Shown here: positions 1 through 5,900 of the stretch, piece after piece | How the letters are laid out: each line of letters begins with the position of its first letter | Position numbering within the stretch: the first letter of the stretch is position 1 | NCBI GenBank assembly: GCA_937897005.1 | Contig: CALCOQ010000281.1 | Span: 1 to 14,147 of the forward strand | Source of the DNA: an uncultured euryarchaeote | Lineage (GTDB): Archaea > Thermoplasmatota > Poseidoniia > Poseidoniales > Poseidoniaceae | Reading direction: 5' to 3' | Length of the DNA stretch: 14,147 nucleotides | The notes under the pieces: model-generated | What the model was told of the DNA's origin: nothing | Seen by the model: the letters and a program-made list of their open reading frames with translations, nothing else | The model's database searches: none | Program-made: the position numbers and the translations under genes

Positions 1-601
1 AATCCGGTAAATGCAGGAACAAGCATGGCATTGGACGGCCATGACGGTCCAACACTCCATTGCTCTGAATGCTTTCCAGAGTCCGATAATAGGTCTCATT
101 ACAGACAAAACCACCAGCGTCATCAGATAATTCGACACTTGTCACCATCTCCTCCAGCGCCAGTCTATTCAATGGAGATGTACTGCTGAGCGCCACTGAA
201 CCACCTTCTACGATGCTGAGATTGGAACATTTCCTCCCAGAATTATCTTCTATCCGCATTTCAAGTCGATTAACAGCAAGGCTCTCCAACCTAGGAACAT
301 GACACTCATTGCACAAACCTAGATGGAGGATCGCGTCACAATCAAGAGACGAGATTCTTTCAGCGGTCCATCTTGAACCTGCTTCATCACAACTCAACAA
401 TTCGGTCTCCCACTCGATGATGACCCTGTCATTCTCTGACGACAATAATGGAGATCCTTGCTCATCCACCCGTGGGGTGGTGGGAATCTGCACCATTGAA
501 GAACCAATAGATGACAATGCATCTATCACATTCTGACTGATATTGTCAATCCCCCCAGAAAATGGGGGAAAACCCGTGACCAGAACCTTCCGCCGCCTCA
601 T
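1..601 (-). CDS. pcp: Pyroglutamyl-peptidase I (pyrrolidone-carboxylate peptidase, family C15), 3' end cut by window edge
   Basis: This cytoplasmic cysteine peptidase removes N-terminal pyroglutamate from peptides. The visible 200 residues show the family landmarks in order: an N-terminal strand VLVTGFPPFSGG (residues 6-17), HLGL (93-96) followed by PRLESLAVN, where E106 sits at the catalytic Glu position, AGGFVCN with the nucleophile Cys167, and LFLHLP with catalytic His197. All three catalytic residues are therefore present. Family members are usually about 200-220 aa, so roughly the last 10-20 residues lie beyond base 1. The start at 601 puts the first family strand right at the N-terminus and has GGTGG at 606-610, four bases upstream; the frame stays open upstream, but those residues look unlike the family. 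The usual NPS after the PFGG motif is NIS here. The gene is divergent from the membrane-protein gene that begins near 674. The family call is strong; no cofactor or operon partner is visible. Confidence 0.93.
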   Translation of the reverse strand, partial: MRRRKVLVTGFPPFSGGIDNISQNVIDALSSIGSSMVQIPTTPRVDEQGSPLLSSENDRVIIEWETELLSCDEAGSRWTAERISSLDCDAILHLGLCNECHVPRLESLAVNRLEMRIEDNSGRKCSNLSIVEGGSVALSSTSPLNRLALEEMVTSVELSDDAGGFVCNETYYRTLESIQSNGVLDRHGRPMPCLFLHLPD

Positions 602-673
602 TTCGCCACCATTCGCATTCTTTCTGTCGGCCGCAGCCACAAGAGCATTATGCCATATGCACAAGCACAGTGC
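602..673. promoter_or_regulatory. Divergent intergenic spacer, probable back-to-back promoters
   Basis: The 72 bases between the two outward-facing genes must hold promoter elements for both unless transcription starts inside the genes. AT-rich short segments around 645-658 (GCATTATGCC and CATATG) could serve as weak TATA-like elements, but none matches an archaeal TATA box convincingly. The start of the rightward gene is uncertain (650, 674 or 698), so the true spacer may be 48-96 bases. The promoter call is an inference from gene orientation. Confidence 0.25.
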
Positions 674-1243
674 ATGGACGACTGGGAATTGGAGCAGATG
701 TCGATTTCTAATTCGCATTCACATTTTCGAGATGACAGCGGTGAAGAAGCCGCTGATCTGGGAATGATCGTTGCCGATGTCATGCTGTATTCAGTTGCTG
801 GGGTTTCAATCTTCTTCGCGATATCTTCGATTTGGGGTGGTGAATTCAATCCATTGGAATGGGAATGGACTGCGGTGGATTGGATGCTGCTGGGGCCGGG
901 AATCGGATTGTGGCTATGTTCACAATCAATCAATGATTTCAAACGCCTGCTCCCTCTATGGGTAAGAGCCATGATGGGAATGCAGATGACACCAAAAGAT
1001 GTTGCTGATATGTCTGAATCAGCAGTTTCTCGAAGAGCATTGACACTGCTTCTGGCAGGCCTTCTGGCAGGAATTGCTGCTTGGAGATTCAGCACTATCG
1101 AACATGGCCTTGAGAACCGTACTGGGATCCCGTTCGAGTATGTTGTTGGAGTTCTTGCACTAGCACTCTTCGGCCTTGGATTGATGTGGAAGAAACTTGC
1201 CAGTAAGGAGTCTGGAGTGGTGAACCTTCACGACAGGTATTAA
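674..1243 (+). CDS. Hypothetical four-pass membrane protein, 189 aa
   Basis: I do not recognise a family. The protein has a polar, acidic N-terminus with a His/Ser-rich stretch (about residues 10-18), then four hydrophobic stretches at about residues 31-54, 68-87, 121-139 and 153-172. A positively charged loop precedes the third and a basic WKKLASK stretch follows the fourth, suggesting that both termini are cytoplasmic. Start choice is unsure: ATG at 674 has no clear ribosome-binding site. ATG at 698 has GGAG three bases upstream and would drop eight residues, while ATG at 650 would add eight and intrude further on the divergent promoter region. An ORF exists on the opposite strand at 598-1095, but it is Arg/Ser/Pro-rich and unlike a membrane or enzyme sequence, so this strand is preferred. 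The next gene starts 32 bases after the stop in the same direction and is also a membrane protein, so the two are probably co-transcribed. Confidence 0.8.
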   Translation: MDDWELEQMSISNSHSHFRDDSGEEAADLGMIVADVMLYSVAGVSIFFAISSIWGGEFNPLEWEWTAVDWMLLGPGIGLWLCSQSINDFKRLLPLWVRAMMGMQMTPKDVADMSESAVSRRALTLLLAGLLAGIAAWRFSTIEHGLENRTGIPFEYVVGVLALALFGLGLMWKKLASKESGVVNLHDRY

Positions 1244-1265
1244 AGAATGGTGATTGGTACGATAT

Positions 1266-1271
1266 GGTGAT
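1266..1271 (+). promoter_or_regulatory. Ribosome-binding site GGTGAT fixing the start at 1276
   Basis: GGTGAT is complementary to the ATCACC found near the 3' end of archaeal 16S rRNA and lies four bases before ATG 1276. It overlaps an in-frame upstream ATG at 1264, which would leave no room for it, so 1276 is the better start. A second copy of the 9-mer ATGGTGATT occurs at 1247-1255, just after the stop of the preceding gene. The same motif and the same four-base spacing are seen before the giant gene that starts at 14135. Confidence 0.7.
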
Positions 1272-1275
1272 TCCT

Positions 1276-1614
1276 ATGAGTGAGGAGGACATCGTCATAC
1301 AACTTGCCGCGCAACCCAAGAAGAGCCGGTCAGGGATTCGTAAAGCGATTTGGCGGGAACTGACCGCCGGAGTAGGCCTATGGGGCTCTGTGCGCCCCTT
1401 GGTAGCAGTTCTGTTGGCTGCCATACCCCTACTGTTCCTCGGACAACATTTCAATCGTGAGCACAGAAAAGCTGTAGATTGGACCTTGCTTCAGATTCCA
1501 TTGTCTTTCACTGTGATCCTCTGGGTTGGAATCTACTTCTGGTCGATGGTTGATGCCTGGCAGGTCTCAAATTCCGCGGTGGCGAGAAAACGGAACAAAC
1601 GCTTAGGCGTCTGA
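1276..1614 (+). CDS. Hypothetical two-pass membrane protein, 112 aa
   Basis: I cannot assign a family. Residues 1-40 are polar with a basic patch (PKKSRSGIRK, residues 14-23). Hydrophobic segments lie at about 41-56 and 71-92, joined by a short basic loop (REHRK). The C-terminus is strongly basic (VARKRNKRLGV), which suggests that both ends face the cytoplasm. The second segment ends in YFWSMVDAW, which resembles the Trp/Asp-Ala exit of several small membrane proteins, but that is only a resemblance. The start at 1276 is chosen for the GGTGAT site four bases upstream; an in-frame ATG at 1264 would add four residues. It follows the four-pass membrane gene by 32 bases and probably shares its transcript. 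Its 3' end overlaps the 3' end of the convergent protease gene by 12 bases. Confidence 0.8.
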   Translation: MSEEDIVIQLAAQPKKSRSGIRKAIWRELTAGVGLWGSVRPLVAVLLAAIPLLFLGQHFNREHRKAVDWTLLQIPLSFTVILWVGIYFWSMVDAWQVSNSAVARKRNKRLGV

Positions 1615-2412
1615 ACCATCCCACAATTGGTTTTCAGTTTCAAGTTCTCCAGATGCCATTCCTGCAAAGTCATCAATATCATCGCCATCGAATTCATCGG
1701 GAACATCATTTGAAACGAAACTGGAGATGTCTGAGGACTCGATCGCCCAATACATGACACTGTCCTCATTGTTTGAATGACCGGGATGGTCTGAATCTTC
1801 GTGCGGATGCGATGATTCGTATACCAGATTGACCAATCCTAACAGATGACCCACTTCATGTACGGTCACTGCCTCTTCAATATCTTCTGCACTCGGACGA
1901 GAGAAAAGACCTTCGGCATCTCTGACATCATCAAGGAAAATCGCCGCTGTAGAAGCATCCACAGCCACACCAAGTACTCCACTCGAATCATATGAGCCAC
2001 TCGGGAACATCAGATGCCACCTGAGTCTGGTTCCATCCTGTGGCGCGCCTTCACGCGTCTCTCTTCCTTTTTCCCGGATATCATCAGCGCTCCAACTCGA
2101 GCCATGCTGGAAATCAGTCTGGGTGACAAGAATGCTGATTCCTCCAGGCTTGTCACAGACCTGTTCCAATCTGGCCTTGAGCGTTGAGATGGTCTGTGAA
2201 TTCGGTTCATATCCCTGCGAATAATCAACCTCAACCACCATGCTCTCAAATTGAGATGAGCGCAAACAGGCAAGAGTCAGCCCTCCGGGAATACCAAATT
2301 TCTCCTCAGAATCTGTATCACTGAAGATCCCCCCTTCTTCGAAGGCTCCGAAACAACCACTCAGATTGGAAAAGAGAAACAGTGAAAGTACCAGAATTGA
2401 GATGGCACGCAT
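1603..2412 (-). CDS. Predicted surface lipoprotein with metzincin-like zinc metalloprotease domain, 269 aa
   Basis: The N-terminus is a lipoprotein signal: Met-Arg, a hydrophobic stretch, then the lipobox LSGC with Cys20 as the predicted lipidated residue, placing the mature protein on the outer face of the membrane. The catalytic motif HEVGHLLGL lies at residues 185-193 (zinc ligands His185 and His189, general base Glu186), followed by a likely Met-turn SVMYWA with Met220. That pairing is the metzincin signature. In canonical metzincins the third ligand is His or Asp at motif position 11; here that residue is Asn195, and the spacer to the Met-turn carries four histidines (202, 204, 209, 212), one of which may take the role. 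The C-terminus is Asp-rich. AGGTGG lies seven bases before the ATG. It is the last gene of the apparent operon, so it may process the giant surface proteins or environmental proteins; that is inference. The protease class is fairly secure; the substrate is unknown. Confidence 0.9.
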   Translation of the reverse strand: MRAISILVLSLFLFSNLSGCFGAFEEGGIFSDTDSEEKFGIPGGLTLACLRSSQFESMVVEVDYSQGYEPNSQTISTLKARLEQVCDKPGGISILVTQTDFQHGSSWSADDIREKGRETREGAPQDGTRLRWHLMFPSGSYDSSGVLGVAVDASTAAIFLDDVRDAEGLFSRPSAEDIEEAVTVHEVGHLLGLVNLVYESSHPHEDSDHPGHSNNEDSVMYWAIESSDISSFVSNDVPDEFDGDDIDDFAGMASGELETENQLWDGSDA

Positions 2413-2462
2413 ATCGGTTCCACCTGTTGTTCATTTTTCAATCTGTGCCGGACAGGGTTATC

Positions 2463-2909
2463 TCAATGTTCCTCGCTGATATCCAATGGAGAGAACAACT
2501 GCCCCGGAGTTGAAGCCAGCGATAATCTCTCTCTCACATCCTTCTCCCATGAACGCATGACCATGAGTGCATCTACATGTGATATCATCTCATCATTGAT
2601 GGTGGTACGAATCAATGTGTCCAAGATGTCCATTCTCTCTTCATCAACTGCATCGAGCAACTTCTCGACCTCGAATCGAAGCTCAGATTCTTGCTTCTCA
2701 GGCAGCGATATCTCATGGGGTGTGGACAGCACCTCCGGAACAGTCTCACCATCACGTTCCGCCTGCTCCTCGATTGCAGATAGCAGGATACGAGTGTATT
2801 TGGAAACCACCAGACTCATTTCCAACAATGGTATTCTCAATTGCCGGACCATGTGCACGATGCGCTCATGGAGCGTGGTCATCCTCTGTTCTGGATCGCC
2901 GCCTTCCAC
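2463..2909 (-). CDS. Hypothetical helical cytoplasmic protein, up to 148 aa
   Basis: No family is recognised. There is no signal peptide or membrane segment. The sequence is rich in Glu, Leu, Arg and Met and appears mostly alpha-helical: helices at about residues 12-55 and 75-135, separated by a Pro-containing linker (residues 58-72), with a final flexible tail ending SPLDISEEH. The longest start is GTG at 2909, directly abutting the TGA stop of the upstream giant gene with no base between. An ATG at 2882 would give 139 aa and leave a 27-base gap; neither has a clear ribosome-binding site at ideal distance (GGCGGCGAT lies about 12 bases before 2882). The tight junction suggests translational coupling to the giant membrane protein. 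Because that protein's C-terminal tail is predicted to be cytoplasmic, this protein is a candidate partner of the tail, but no sequence feature proves it. Confidence 0.8.
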   Translation of the reverse strand: MEGGDPEQRMTTLHERIVHMVRQLRIPLLEMSLVVSKYTRILLSAIEEQAERDGETVPEVLSTPHEISLPEKQESELRFEVEKLLDAVDEERMDILDTLIRTTINDEMISHVDALMVMRSWEKDVRERLSLASTPGQLFSPLDISEEH

Positions 2910-5900
2910 TCAGGCACGCCCCTGTTGTTGTAGCCAGGTCCAACCATAATGCTCCCATTGGTCATCCGTCCATCCTGGAGGAAGACCTTCTTCGGGAACA
3001 GGAGCAATTCCCGTGCCTCCAGATTCAGGAGTAACGGTTTGCCCCACAGGATTCTGAAGAGGAGGAGGATGGGCAACAGCAGGCAATGGGGCCGACATAT
3101 CCGGTGGAGGAGGTGGTGCAGATGGCAATGGGGCCTGCATGTTTGGAGGAGGTGGTGAAGCAGCGAGGTCAGGCACCATTTTCCCAGTCTCAAGATCATC
3201 CATCACATCCTTGGTCTGGTCAAGTTCACCAGCCTCATCCTCGCGAACCGATTCGCGATACAGAACCATCATCCAGATTCCGTATATCGCGCATCCCATG
3301 GCGACCAGATACAGCATGACACTGAGCCCGGAGTTGCCAACCTGAGTGGCCAATGCCTCACCATCTCTGATTACCTCATCGGAAATACTGAGCGGAGTTG
3401 TGCTGCGACGATCCAACTCAAAGCCACCATCGAACTCTCTGACTCTGAACTCAAGTGTTCCCTCAGCATCTTCAGACACAGGATATTGAAGCACGATATG
3501 CATTTCACTCTCCCCCTTGACCGTGGTGTTTCTCGATGCGACCTCAATCCACTTTTCGCCAACCTTCTGCTCGAGAACAAACCGGAGATCCCCAATCAGC
3601 GGAATGTGATTGGAACCATGTACCTGCATTTCCACCATATCTCCTGGAGCAGGACTGGGGTCACTCCAAGTCAGGGTGGTATTGGGATCCAGCAGATCCA
3701 AGAATGGGCCGGTACGAATGAAACCGAATGACGCGACAGGTTCAGATTCAGTATTATCCTCAGAATCGAATGGATTTCCACTGGCATCTGCTCCAGTCAC
3801 CCATACATCCAATGTATATGTTGGAAGAACCTGAGTAGCACCATCATCAGTGAGGTCGAGATCGGCTGACCAGAATACCTGACCATCAACATCATTTCCA
3901 TCTGCCAAGGGTAGACTGCCTCTGCTCACTTCACTTGCACCTGCCCTCAGTAGATAGTGCATGGTGGGAATGGTGTTGAGATTGAAACCATGATCATCCT
4001 TGGTTGAAAGAACTACATCAGCATCAGCTATGTTGGCTAACGAGATTCTTTCACCATCGATTGCACTGGCTATCGAGATACCCTCGATCTCCGGCCTACC
4101 ATGATCCACGATGAATCGCAATCTGACATCCTCGCCGGTTTCATCGGTTGCAAGACCTGGCATATCTTCCATGATGGCCCACAGATCCAGATGTCCGCTC
4201 CGGACATCAGGCACCAGAAGATCCAGAGAAAAATGCCCCCCAGTCCTCGGCGTGGTACGCCATTCATGTTCCAAGTCTCCAAGAACAATATCGAAAGCCC
4301 CAGAAGGAGCAGGGGTGGAATCCTCACTGAACAGCACTCTGCCTGAGAACCTCAATACTTGTCCTGCCCCAATGAGAGAAGTAGTCTCATCAGCGCTGTA
4401 ATGGTTCATTCCATTCCTTAATTCCACTGCTTTGAGATGTCCCTGTTCAAGGTCAAAGCGTAGGTCATTGTCCAAACTCCATAGATCATTACCCATCCCA
4501 ATCCTGACCTCATGGCAAGGAACCAGAATCTCAAGGCTGCATGAATGATCCGCAACTTCCATCTTTGGAATGAAGTATGACGCACCATCGGTATCCCAGG
4601 TCTCAGGGAAGGACCAAGTCAACTGGAATCTGATATTGATGAATACTCGCGATTGATTCTCAGGATCCTCGGCTATCAAACTGTAGAGATTACTGACTGC
4701 AAGGCCAGAGCCTCCTGATGTCAGGACCATGTCAGGTTGACCCATCTCGCCTTCCATGATTTCGACAGTTATCGTGGTTTCATCATCATCAAAATCACCG
4801 GCAAGAGCTAGACGCACACTCTTAATATCCTGCCAGCCATTCATATCACCTAATTGCAAGACCAGATTGTAAGGAATACCTGGGTGTAATGGAGACTTGT
4901 CATTGTGGCCCACAATAGTTGAATTCTCAGGTGAGAGTTCTGGTTCAAACTCCTCACGGATGATATAGGTGACCAGAGCAGCGTCCCAATCTGGAGGATT
5001 CTCCCCAATCATCCATCCACAATTGACTGGGCTGTCAGGACAGACTGTCGAGCCTCCCATTGCGACATGATTCCCTTGTCCATCAGAACCAGAAACATAG
5101 AATGTCACCACTTCCCCGTGAATCAGCATGCTATCATCAATCTGTCCAGCGAAGATGTTGATTCCACCTGCCTTGACTTCGGGTGAAGTCAAACTCATCA
5201 TCCGATATTCAAGTGGATCCGGAAGATTGTTGAAATTCGTATCCGAACAGGTTTCATGGCGCGATTTACAGCCCAGCCAATAATGCAGGTCGATCTTGGA
5301 CGGTGGGTCTACACTGTCCTGAATAACAATCTCTATCGATTGGTCAGGAGAACCTTTGTGAATCTCTGAACCATCTTCAGGGGTTGTAGCAACCAGTAAG
5401 GGACTGTTTCCATCAAGAATCACTAGAAGAGTATTGTATTCGGGATTCGCATAGTTTGAACCATTTGAGGTATTGATTGCTGATATCTGGAACAACATGC
5501 CTCCTGGAGTGGATTCTATTGGAGCCAATAAAGTGATGCTGTATTCTCCATACGATGGATTCGGCTCTTCATGTAACAAGACCGGGGAACCGGTAGGGTC
5601 ACCATCGTGAGTCAGATTCTGACCACTGATCTGAATTGTGAACTCTCCTGCTTTTGGCGAAAGTGAAGTTCCTTCAAAATGAATACCACCTGTAAAGGTC
5701 ATATTCTCACCACCTCTCATCCAATCATGATTCAGTAATTCACGTTCATTCGCATCATGAACTCTCAGACCATCTAATTGGATATCATTCTCCACTCTCA
5801 GATCCAGATCCTCTGTCTGCCATCCAGTGACCGCTCTTCCAATATCGTCGTCAACAGTGACCAATGCCTGCATGTTGACTTCATCATCCCAACCCCAGTT

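Noticed and set aside
552..568. GC-rich hairpin CCCCCA / TGGGGG with loop GAAAA, terminator-like
   Set aside because: It lies in the 5' part of pcp and encodes the conserved PPFSGG motif, so the pairing follows from codons; no T-run follows.
598..1095. 165-aa open frame on the minus strand opposite the four-pass membrane gene
   Set aside because: Its composition is Arg/Ser/Pro-rich with no domain, while the plus strand gives a well-formed four-helix membrane protein followed by a co-directional gene.
2413..2462. Possible terminator or separate promoter between the helical protein and the protease genes
   Set aside because: No stem followed by a T-run and no convincing TATA element was found in these 50 bases; the AT-rich bit is too short to call.
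2557..3034. Two overlapping plus-strand frames of 130 and 139 aa
   Set aside because: They are Ser/Cys/Pro-rich shadows of the helical protein and of the proline-rich tail; no signal or domain was seen.
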